A DNA stretch of 43,459 nt from Nemertoderma westbladi (lineage: Eukaryota; Xenacoelomorpha; Nemertodermatida; Nemertodermatidae), in NCBI GenBank assembly GCA_032718475.1, contig JAUCBJ010005564.1, positions 1 through 43,459 of the forward strand. Direction: 5' to 3'. Position 1 is the first letter of the stretch, and every line of letters begins with the position of its first letter. The position numbers and the translations under genes are program-made. Below are positions 1-9,589 of the stretch, piece by piece. The notes below the pieces were generated by a model. That model saw only the letters and a list, made by a program, of their open reading frames with translations. It was not told the DNA's origin and searched no databases.

Positions 1-374
1 GAAGACATCTTAATTTGGTGGGTTAAACTGCCAAAGGTCTGAAAGCGCGAACAACCTCTCCTGGGTAAAATCGACATGCGTCGACCTGTATTCTGTGTTC
101 AGCATTACATATTGATATACATATTACTACTATACATACTATATAGATATTATACACACTACATATTAAATTTCCTGGTTACTTGCAATATTTTTAATAG
201 TATTGTGTTGAATTATATAATATTGTAGTAATTTATATATTAAATTGGTTAACATTCAATACAGCTCCTACTTTAGGCTTAGTCAATTTATTATCTGATG
301 ATACAAACATGAATTAATTATTTCAAAGTGGTCTTAAGTCTTTCACCACGGGCACTCAGGGAAATGTCGGGGTC
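1..374. other. AT-rich intergenic sequence
   Basis: AT-rich sequence with no ORF that resembles a protein. It ends where the G-rich repeat begins. I see no recognisable element in it. Confidence 0.5.
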
Positions 375-505
375 TGGGGGCGATAACCCCCAATGAAAGA
401 AGCGGGGGTTTGGGGGCGGTAGCCCCCAAGAAAAGAAGCGGGGGTTTGGGGGCGGCAGCCCCCAACAAAAGAAGCGGGGGTTTGGGGGCGGCAGCCCCCA
501 ATTAA
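375..505. repeat. 36-bp G-rich hairpin repeat, about 3.5 copies
   Basis: A unit of about 36 bp is repeated in tandem. Each unit holds a G-rich run (GGGGGTTTGGGGGC) and an inverted repeat TGGGGGC-(GGCA or GGTA)-GCCCCCA, so every copy can form a 7-bp GC stem with a 4-nt loop. The G-runs could also form G-quadruplexes. A proline-rich frame stays open on the minus strand only because the unit length is a multiple of three; I do not regard it as coding. Confidence 0.8.
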
Positions 506-675
506 AAGAAATTAAAAGAATTAAAGGAATTAAAAGAAAAACAAACAAAATTTGACTATAAAAATGTTTCTTTTATAATTTTGAAAAAACTTTTCTAGAT
601 ACAACTTGTCTTGTAACCATCTTTAACTTTTGTTTATTGCTTTGATGCACCCAGATTAATTTCAACACTTTAACT

Positions 676-808
676 GGGGGGGGGGGAAGTGTCCGGGGGG
701 CAAGTGTCCGGGGGGGAAGTGTCCGTGGGGGAAGTGTCCTACTTGGGCGGGGGGGAAGTGTCCGCGGGGGAAGTGTCCGGGGGGGGGGGGGGGGGGGAAG
801 TGTCCTAG
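676..808. repeat. Short GGGGAAGTGTCCG tandem repeat with poly-G tracts
   Basis: A motif of about 13-17 bp (GGGGAAGTGTCCG) recurs about seven times, separated by G-runs of variable length. The array ends in a run of about 19 G at 779-797. The variable G-run length suggests replication slippage. Confidence 0.75.
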
Positions 809-1714
809 ATCCATTCACAACATGTGTAGTTTCGATAGAACCACACCACAGTATTAATCGCATTATTATTGTTTATAAACAGTATCAGCTGTACTCTATA
901 GGCCTAAACTGTACGGTCAAAGTGCTTTCTTAAGCACCAAATGAAAAAGCAATAATAAACATACAGATACAGAGGGGCTACATCCGCCCACACCACTAGC
1001 AATAGCAAGCAAGCATCGCCGGCTGGTCGTACCGCAACATATCGCGATCATGTACCTAATCACTATTCGCTTACCCGAGATGAAACGCTGAACTGTATAG
1101 AGCGAGCGTTAAACATATAATACGTAGTGAGCGTAATCGATGCATTTTAATTTATGAATACTCCGTGTCATTGCTTGAATTAAGCCTGTCCTGTATGAGT
1201 GCAGATACTATTACAAAGCACTAGCTGAGGAATATAAACCACCATTGTACTGTACGCGCGTCCAGAATAGTACAGTATTGTGTTATTTTTCTAATGTATA
1301 CATTAATGTATACAATACAAGGCTATGAATGTATATGATATTCTGCAACTGTTGTGCAATAATTTTTTAATGTACGTTATTTGTCACATTGATGTATAGA
1401 TGTAGGCCTACATGGTCGACTTAGAGGTGGATAGGTGCCAGGGGGTTTATTGTCAATAATGGTTTGAAGAGCTCTTTTTCAGGTCCATCAGTCCATTTAG
1501 TATTTTAATGTAAAAACACAACTAATATTAAATTTCATTCATAATTTAATCACATTCTCTATATTTAAAAAGTTTGATTCGTTCGCAAAGCATGAAAGCA
1601 AATCTCAATTTCGTTTAATGCTTTTCACAAATATGGGGTATTAAATTAATAATAATGGCTCATTTTGCGAATGCATGCCACTTCGATGAAAAATATTAAA
1701 ATTACGTCCGTGTC
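809..1714. other. Intergenic sequence without recognised features
   Basis: AT-rich DNA with no convincing ORF on either strand and no RNA gene that I recognise. Confidence 0.5.
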
Positions 1715-1905
1715 ATCTACGGTGCCCCTAAAGGAACCTTTACTCCTTTAGGAGAAGAAAAATTATATCTACAGGCTGCAGCGCTCTAATTATTAAGAGC
1801 GCTCTTGACAATTATTAAGAATGCTTTTAATAATTATTCTAGAGCGCTCTGTTAAAATATTTTCAAATTGTCCCTTTAGGCTTTAGGGGCAGCGCGGGAG
1901 CTGTC
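1715..1905. mobile_element. Small palindromic MITE-like element
   Basis: The outer parts share an inverted TGCCCCTAAAG motif (left near 1720, right near 1885 as its complement). The interior is built of inverted AGAGCGCTC blocks separated by TAATTATT. The whole is about 190 bp and could fold back on itself. It has no coding capacity and I found no clear target-site duplication, so assignment as a MITE is an inference from the palindromic structure. It lies about 250 bp upstream of the QPCT-like start codon. Confidence 0.4.
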
Positions 1906-2149
1906 ATTGTGGTAGTGATTGATAATCATAATAATAAAATGTTTAAACCGCCCCGCCCCGACTAGTAAATAGCCAGTGCGGGTGTGCGACCAAATGTTCC
2001 TAGAGTAATATAATCAGTCTGTAGGTGTCTCACTTTCTGCTGGAAAAACTATGACAAATCTGTGTACCAGGTACGACAGCCTGATAGTGAGTGCCTGATA
2101 AGGCAGATAGGCGCGTTATATTTATAGCAGCGAATAATCGTGACTTGTT

Positions 2150-3337
2150 ATGCACCAAGTAAAGAAGCACCGAATCCTACCCCGTTGGTGTTCCCCATGT
2201 GTTATGTACACGTTACCGCTGATCGCGTGCGCCCTGGTACTGGTACTCTACGGAGGGAAGTCCTTCCTACCCCAGAATGATGTCGAAGCGACCAAGAAAT
2301 CCACGGTACTGGTAGCAGACGAGTCTCCCGGAAACGATCAGAAAACCTACCTGCTCAGCAACGCCCAGAAATCCCGATACAATAAGTACTTAACCTCAGA
2401 GCAGGTTGATCGAGGACTCAAAGCGATGAATTTAGTTGATGTTAACTCTTTGTACAACGACGAACTAACTCCAATACTGAGACCTAGAGTAACGGGATCC
2501 CACGGACACAAAATAGTTCGCAAATTTCTCGTTAATTATTTCAAGGATTTAAAAGGATGGAAAGTAGAAGAGGATTCGCACAAAGAGAGAGCTCCAGACC
2601 CTCACGGTGTTCTGGAATTCACCAACGTTATAGCAACTCTAGGGGAGACGCCAGAACGCTTAGTGTTGGCCTGCCATTACGATTCCAAATATTTCCCTAA
2701 ATCCGCGGACGGCGTGGAATTCGTTGGGGCCATCGATTCTGCCGTCCCCTGCGCTATGATGCTCCACTTAGCTAAACGGGTGACTCCGCTACTCGCGAAC
2801 AGTAAACTCGGTTTATCGCTGCAACTCATATTCTTCGACGGAGAAGAGGCTTTCGATACATGGACCTCGACGGATTCGCTTTACGGCTCGCGGCATTTGG
2901 CCACGAAGATGCACGAAACCCCGGCCCCTGGTCGCTCCGGACAGACTATGCTGTCTACTATAAGACTTTTCGTGCTATTAGACTTGCTCGGAACGCAGGA
3001 TTGCAGTTTCAAACGATTCCGTTCGCTTTCCAAAGGCGAGTCGGCTGTGGCGTACAAACAGCTGCGGGGGTTGGAGTTGCTCGCGAAGGATCACGGGAAC
3101 CTCCTCGCGGCGGACGAGGCGGTTGTCTTCCAGGACTCGGATACTTACAGCTCCGTTAGCGACGACCACCTCCCCTTCCTGCACCACGGCGTGCCGGTAC
3201 TGCATCTCGTCCCCTACCGGTTTCCCTCGGTCTGGCACGAGTTCTCCGATAACCTCGACGCCCTCCACAAACCGACTATCGATAAGTTGCTCAAGGTCCT
3301 TACCGGTTTCGTCGTCAATTATTTGGGTGTTAATTAA
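2150..3337 (+). CDS. QPCTL: Glutaminyl-peptide cyclotransferase, membrane-anchored (QPCTL-like)
   Basis: Complete 395-residue ORF with no intron. Enzymes of this family convert N-terminal glutamine (or glutamate) of peptides to pyroglutamate, using one zinc ion. Family blocks are present in order: LACHYDSKYF (174-183), GAIDSAVPCAMM (193-204), LIFFDGEEAF (226-235), SLYGSRHLA (243-251), the DDHLPFL region (338-344) and VWHEF (361-365). By comparison with human QPCT the zinc ligands would be D196, E233 and H363, with E232 as catalytic acid/base; D278 and D338/D339 match the other active-site acids. Residues 17-36 form one hydrophobic segment after a basic N-terminus, as in the Golgi-resident isoform, so I expect a type II membrane protein facing the secretory lumen. 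The first ATG in frame is used. A single exon is unusual for this gene in animals I know and could mean intron loss or a retrocopy; all catalytic residues are intact. Confidence 0.93.
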   Translation: MHQVKKHRILPRWCSPCVMYTLPLIACALVLVLYGGKSFLPQNDVEATKKSTVLVADESPGNDQKTYLLSNAQKSRYNKYLTSEQVDRGLKAMNLVDVNSLYNDELTPILRPRVTGSHGHKIVRKFLVNYFKDLKGWKVEEDSHKERAPDPHGVLEFTNVIATLGETPERLVLACHYDSKYFPKSADGVEFVGAIDSAVPCAMMLHLAKRVTPLLANSKLGLSLQLIFFDGEEAFDTWTSTDSLYGSRHLATKMHETPAPGRSGQTMLSTIRLFVLLDLLGTQDCSFKRFRSLSKGESAVAYKQLRGLELLAKDHGNLLAADEAVVFQDSDTYSSVSDDHLPFLHHGVPVLHLVPYRFPSVWHEFSDNLDALHKPTIDKLLKVLTGFVVNYLGVN

Positions 3338-3482
3338 TTAATAATGAAAATATGTTTATTTAATGTGGATTTTAATGAAAATATATTAATTAATTAAGTG
3401 CGATATTTTGGTACATACCAAAATATTCCCGGTATGTAAAATAAGTGAAATTCCCTTAGGAAATTAATATTTTTGATAGTAA

Positions 3483-3488
3483 AATAAA
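3483..3488 (+). promoter_or_regulatory. Candidate polyadenylation signal of the QPCT-like gene
   Basis: AATAAA about 146 nt after the stop codon of the cyclotransferase gene. It is a hexamer match only, in AT-rich DNA. Confidence 0.35.
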
Positions 3489-4757
3489 GTTTGAGTTCAA
3501 CAATGTTTGTGTAATTCACATGAAATCTGAACCGCGTTGATGACATTATATTATTAATAAAAGATCTAAAAACTTCAGAAGTAAAATCATCTCTAAAAAA
3601 CTATTTCATAAGTGAAATTTATTTTAAATCATACATCATAGTAGAGCTTCAAACTGAAACTGAAATAAATCAAAACGAGTCAAATTTCGTCTTCCTTTAA
3701 AGCGGTTCAGATTAATTCTAAACACCGGAAACTCACTTTTTGTGCGTAACTAAACAGCAAGAAAGTAGGGGGGGCGCGGGCGGGGGGGGTGGTTAAGGCC
3801 AGTTTTTGTGCTAATTAATATACTTCGTTATACTAAATACCTTTTTTTTAATCAACATTCATTAACGCCGTCGCTATTGACAACGCGTTGCAATTACAGG
3901 TCATCCTGCCAATCACTCAAATGCTGCATAATATGCAGCATCTAAGATTTAGTTAAGACGGAGCCGTTACAAACCTTAATCATTTATTATTTATTTTTGT
4001 TATATTCATTCATAACAAACCAATAACTTTATTATACTGTACTATACTATCTGTATGTTGTTAAACATTTTATATTTCTATACTTAATGCAAAATTGGGA
4101 AATTCCTCCAAATATAATCGCTTTTTTTCTTCGTAAATCTTACAGTTTTGGAGTTTATTTCGTTTGCTGCAACTTACTTTTTCTTCCTTCGTGTAATAAA
4201 CTACACAGGTAAACACGCTGTAAAAAAACTATACTTTACCCACATGTATGTAAATACTTAATCTTGTTATTTATTCCAGTTGTATAAGTAAAGTAACCTA
4301 CTATATATACTGGTAAATATGGCTGAATTGTAGAGTTTTTTATTCTAGTCCACGGGCAATCTTTATGGAGATTCAATTAATTAGATGTTAGTTATTATTA
4401 TTTTATTTACAAAATAAATAACGGCACAGCGTATGTAGGAATAATTAGTAGAATATAATAATGAACAAGTATATACATTTACGTTACTGTTGTCTAACAG
4501 GGTGTGTAAGTGTACTGTATGTGGGCATTTTATTAATTATTTTATTTTTTTAGATATATGTTTTGATGAATTACTTTGGGGATATAATTTTGGTAAATAT
4601 TTATTAATGTCTATGAACTATGATATATTTTTTGCGTATATTTCGTTCTTATAGTACTAATTAGTTTAGTAGTTCAATATTTGTGACTCTTATTGCGGTT
4701 ATCTTAGCAGAATGCTACATAATTATTTACTTAAGAGCTAGATGTATATTACATCTA
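3489..4757. other. AT-rich intergenic sequence with a G-rich patch
   Basis: No ORF resembling a protein. Positions 3766-3792 are G-rich with interruptions. Otherwise nothing recognised. Confidence 0.45.
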
Positions 4758-5873
4758 GCCGGAGGCGACCCGAAGGTAGGGATGGGCGCTAAGGTAGGGG
4801 TGGGCGCTACTTCTATCTGCTACCCGAAGGTAGGGGTGGGCACTACTCCTATCTGCTACCCGAAGGTAGGGGTGGGCGCTACTCCTATCTGCTACCCGCG
4901 AGGGTAGGGGTGGGCACTACTCCTATCTGCTACCCGAGGGTAGGGGTGGGCGCTACTCCTATCTGCTACCCGAAGGTAGGGATGGGCGCTACTCCTATCT
5001 GCTACCCGAAGGTAGGGGTGGGCGCTACTCCTATCTGCTACCCGAAGGTAGGGGTGGGCGCTGCTCCTATCTGCTACCCGAAGGGAGGGGTGGGCGATAC
5101 TCCAATCTGCTACCCAAAGGTCGGGGTGGGCGCTACTCCTAACTGTTACCCGAAGGTAGGGGTGGGCGCTGCTCCTATCTGCTACCCGAAGGTAGGGGTG
5201 AGCGCTGCTCCTATCTGCTACCCGAAGGGATGGGTGGGCGATACTCCAATCTGCTACCCAAAGGTCGGGGTGGGCGCTACTCCTATCTGTTACCCGAAGG
5301 TAGGGGTGGGCGCTACTCCTATCTGTTACCCGGAGGTAGGGGTGGGCGCTACTCCTATCTGTTACCCGAAGGTAGGGATGGGCTCTGCTCCTATCTGCTA
5401 CCCGAAGGGAGGGGTGGGCGATACTCCAATCTGTTACCCAAAGGTCGGGGTGGGCGCTACTCCTATCTGCTACCCGAGGGTAGGGGTGGGCGCTACTCTT
5501 ATCTTCTACCCGAAGGTAGGGATGGGCGCTACTCCTATCTGCTACCCGAAAGTAGGGGTGGGCGCTACTCTTATCTTCTACCCGAAGGTAGGGATGGGCG
5601 CTTCTCCTATCTGCTACCCGAGGGTAGGGGTGGGCGCTACTCCTATCTGCTACCCGAAGGTAGGGATGGGCGCTACTCCTATCTGCTACCCGAAGGTAGG
5701 GGTGGGCGCTACTCCTATCTGCTACCCGAAGGTAGGGATGGGCGCTACTCCTATCTGCTACCCGAAGGTAGGTGTGGGCGCTACTCCTATTTGCTACCCG
5801 AAGGTAGGTGTGGGCGCTACTCCTATTTGCTACCCGAATGTAGGGGTGGTCGCTACTCCCGTCTGCTACCCGA
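4758..5873. repeat. 36-bp minisatellite, about 31 units
   Basis: Tandem units of 36 bp built around TAGGGGTGGGCGCTACTCC and TATCTGCTACCCGAAGG. Because 36 is divisible by three and the unit lacks stops in several frames, long ORFs run through it on both strands (374 and 218 residues on plus, 332 on minus); their sequence is purely the repeat. A variant block (GGGCGATACTCC followed by TACCCAAAGGTCGGGG) returns near 5087, 5232 and 5417, four and five units apart, which shows higher-order duplication of multi-unit blocks. Confidence 0.93.
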
Positions 5874-5926
5874 AATTTTATATTGAACAACTCCTTTTAT
5901 ATAGAAGCTCGCCATCTATTTATAGG

Positions 5927-5975
5927 TATCGAAACATAGCGTACTCTATTAATATAGTACGCTATGTATCGAAAC
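5927..5975. repeat. 32-bp near-perfect palindrome flanked by 9-bp direct repeats
   Basis: Positions 5935-5966 form a palindrome starting CATAGCGTACT, with one mismatched pair. The nonamer TATCGAAAC stands directly on each side (5927-5935 and 5967-5975), like a target-site duplication around a tiny insertion. No coding content. Confidence 0.6.
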
Positions 5976-7449
5976 GAAATATGAAATCTAAATATTCTGG
6001 AATTATCCGTTCCCTGTGTGTTCGAGTATATTAAGTAATCTGCATCTGCGATAGTCGTGCGATGAGTTTACCCTTCCCCGATGCGAACACGCCATGTGAG
6101 GACCAATATAATGTTAGTTTGACCGCCCCCGCAAGTACAACCAAATGATAAAGCAGGTTTCCCGCCAGAGTTTGCTTTTCTGGGTTTTCTTCCTTTATTT
6201 TTAAATATTTTCTTTTTTTTTGTAGGATTTTCTTCACTTTAACTTTTATTATCATTTTAATAACTTTTCCTTATTAAAGTTTCCGTTTTTCTCTCTACCA
6301 TTGCTTGTAATTTATTCATGGTCTCGATTTAATGTTCATTTAAAACTGCCCCTTTTATGGCTGTATTCTTCATAGTACAACATTTAGTCGGATCTCATTA
6401 GGAAATTATAAAATTGTTCTTATCTGAACAGCTTCCTAATACGTTTATCCTTTTCATTGAAAAATTAAATTTCATTTATTTTTTTTAACAGAGTTGCGTT
6501 ATAGCGTATTGTTTTGTTCTTAAATTCTTTCTTTTCGGCTCGAAAGAATGTACCCCAAAATTGGGAGAAAAAGGAGTACTTTTTTTCCCTAGGGATTATA
6601 GTGATTTTACTTTTTTTTCCAGCGAAAAAAGTAAAATTAAAATTTTTTGGTTGAATTTCTTAAATGTAGCACATGGCACATGTATTGAAAGTTTTGCACG
6701 TATTCTTGTTACACAAGATTGTTATTAAATGTGTTGAAAGAGCATCGAAGTACATAGTAAAGGTTTGCAAGTAATAAGAGAAAAATCCATGCATACACTC
6801 AAAACTTATGGCAAGTATGTGTCGGAGTTGAAGAGTACCATAATTGGAATCGCAGAACTATGGAAGCAATATGGTAAAATAAAAATACTATTTTGTTCTA
6901 TATCTTTATTAAAAAAATTAAGCATCAAAAAAATACCAATCTAAGAATAAAATTACGTATCACATGGGAAACAAACATATAAGATTTTTTTCAATATTCT
7001 CTCGGTCCGTATTAACCTCGCTGACGCTCTGTAAATAAAATGCCTCGAGAATAATTAATAGTGAAAAAAATGTTCTACTTACTTTTTTTTCCATGTAATA
7101 AATAATTTTATTTGATTTTTTTGAACATGAAAATTTCTTTATTTACTTTGTTTTTTTAGCTGAGTGTTCTGAATATAAATGTGCCCAACTTTGTCATGTT
7201 TTTAATTTTTCGAGGTGGTATTTAATTTGGTAATTTGTCCTACAATACTCTTCTTATTTTTGTTGTTTATACTTTATACGGTGGCCGAATTTATTTGTGA
7301 CTTGTATTGTTGTAGAGAATTACATTCCTGTATTTGTGTCTATTGCGTTTGTGAAGGTAATTCTTGTTATTTATATCTGTGTATGTATTTATGAGGGGTT
7401 ACATGTTGCTATAATGTTACTATGTCAGGTGAGACAATGTGATCCATGG
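5976..7449. other. AT-rich intergenic sequence
   Basis: No convincing ORF. A small inverted repeat with TTTTACTTTTTT and its complement lies near 6608-6640. Otherwise simple AT-rich DNA. Confidence 0.45.
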
Positions 7450-7560
7450 CAAAAATCCTTAAAAAAACTTTTTATGCTATAACCCCACCCCACCCGGGGG
7501 GGGGGGGGGGGGGGGGGGGGGCTGGAGTTATAGCATAAAGTTTTTTTTAAGGATTTTTTG
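7450..7560. repeat. Inverted repeat with about 37-bp arms around a 26-G tract
   Basis: The left arm (7450-7486, starting CAAAAATCCTTAAAAAAAC) and right arm (about 7524-7560) are near-perfect reverse complements. They are separated by a C-rich stretch (ACCCCACCC) and a run of about 26 G (7496-7521). A second G-run of about 19 follows at 7568-7586. This could be a MITE-like hairpin or a slippage product. No coding potential. Confidence 0.75.
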
Positions 7561-7586
7561 TGACTTAGGGGGGGGGGGGGGGGGGG

Positions 7587-9257
7587 TCGGTTTGTATGTA
7601 CTTTAGATATTGGCATTGATTTCTGCTAAAACTATCAAGGTGCTATTTAATTATTCACTGTAGTACAGACTGCACTATATATTGCTAACATATTATTGAA
7701 TTGCGATTACATTATATGTAAATCAATACATTAGAAAATATCTTTAAACGTGGTGAAGTTATGTTTATGAATATATTTATTACAATTTAATCTCTAAATT
7801 CTGAACTTGTTATTTTCATTATTATGGATATGGAACTATTGATTTGATATTTACACAATTGGATAACTGTGTTATAAAGTTATTACTCTATATATAAAGT
7901 AATATATTATTGCGTTACCATTGACAACCATTGAGTAAAAAATTTAAAAGTTTTTTAATATTTGTTTAATTAGTATACCGTATAATGATATTTGATAAAA
8001 AAAAAAGTTCGCAAGAAGTAGTTTTTGTCACTTTTCCGCACGACTTGGCAGGCTTTTTGCCATCGGTTTGTACTCAAAATGCCAACGAGTGCAAAACTCA
8101 TCGCACGAAGGCGGAGTATATGAATCTCGGACATATGAAATTAGTTGCAAGAAGTTCTTCCCGATAAGGTAGTACATTAGAGAAGTACATTATTTTATCT
8201 GACTAATAAAATAAATTTCTTAATAAAATTGAAGCAGTTGAATGGTGTCAACTGTCAATATAAGTTGTCAATATCATTGTTTGTAAGTTTTACCAACAAC
8301 GACATATCTACGGAGTTGGGTTGGAGCTCAATACGACGCTTCTATCCCCGAGACAACTAAATGTCTACACATGGTTGAGGTCTCCTCATGAAAAACCTAA
8401 CATAACAAAGATACGGTCGGGATAGGCCCGGACCTTTATGAAATAGTATATATATTATTAGGTACTCACTCAAGTCAATGATTCGTGTAAAATGTTGGTC
8501 GAAAATATCACAGGTGACGGGAGGTTGGTTTGTCATACGCCAACTGAAATAGCACAAAAATTTACACTTGAATAATTTTAGGCGTCACACAGTTTTGCTC
8601 GCGGCTATAGATATGACCTTACATCACTTCAGAATAATTATCCGTAATTAATTTGCTTCGGGCCACCAGAGACCGAGCTTGTATGAATAAACATCAACTA
8701 TACGCGTGTACGTTGAGTTGAATTAACCAAGCGTAGATATTTCGGGGCCGTCCCTATTGAACTGATTTTAAATGGGCCAGATGGTTCTTAGACCATGACA
8801 GTGCGTGCGTTACGTATAGCAACGGGTGGATGGATAATGTACGTGGTTTCAATTTGGCATTCCTTTGCAGTGAATATTAACGTAATAATGATAACAAATA
8901 GGATCCATTGGTTAATCTTGGCTACAACTACAGTATAACGGACAATGAATTATTCTATCTCTTATTAAGTAAACGTATTGTTCAAGGTAAGTTATGTTGG
9001 TTCACGTAACATTGCCAAGAATTTAATTCGATTGCTAAGACAATTCCAATAACAGTTTCATGTTCTAAGCATGTTCTCTTGATTGAAATTGTTGGCTACA
9101 TTATTCAGTTATACATAATTCGTGTAGAAATAAGAAGGTTAGTTTAATAAGAATTATTCTTTAGTTCATCGTCAGCATATTGCGTGTAGGTGCCTGTCGC
9201 CGGTGGAGTAAGGGCGACTAGGCGAAGTATGGGGAATATTGGCGGGTTATAAAAGCT
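7587..9257. other. Intergenic sequence upstream of FZR1
   Basis: AT-rich with short ORFs only. The promoter of the FZR1 gene should lie here, but I see no element I could defend; a TATAAA-like string at 9248 is only about 10 nt from the ATG and so is unlikely to be the TATA box. Confidence 0.45.
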
Positions 9258-9589
9258 ATGGACCCGGCCTACGTGAGGCGACTCAAGGGTGAATACCCCC
9301 GGTCGCCGCTGGGGGGCGTGCGTGGTTGCCAGGGAGACAGGTTTATACCAGTTAGGTCAGGAGTTATCTGGCGACCGCAGACGATCGACTTGATTGCTGA
9401 CCGGCCGGAAGTCGTTGCCAAGGTAACCACGAAACCAACGCCTAGTTTAGCGTATAAGTGTCTCCTAGGCAACGAGTTGTTGGGGCGATGTTTCGACAAC
9501 CTTATTGCCGTTCACGACGCCCACGCAGTAGACCAGACTGGGGCGACTGCTTCAACATCGTCGTCATTGTGCAACGAAAACACCTTCAG
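9258..9589 (+). CDS. FZR1: FZR1 exon 1 (C-box exon)
   Basis: Starts at the ATG at 9258 and ends in phase 2 at TTCAG|GTAATT. Encodes the first 110 residues including the C-box. The N-terminal MDPAYVRRL resembles the start of animal Cdh1. Confidence 0.88.

Noticed and set aside
4892-6034. Long ORFs on both strands (374, 332 and 218 residues) through the 36-bp array
   Set aside because: They contain only the repeat translated in different frames; a period divisible by three keeps any stop-free frame open.
9248-9254. TATA box of FZR1
   Set aside because: It lies only about 10 nt upstream of the ATG, too close to be a core promoter element for that start codon.
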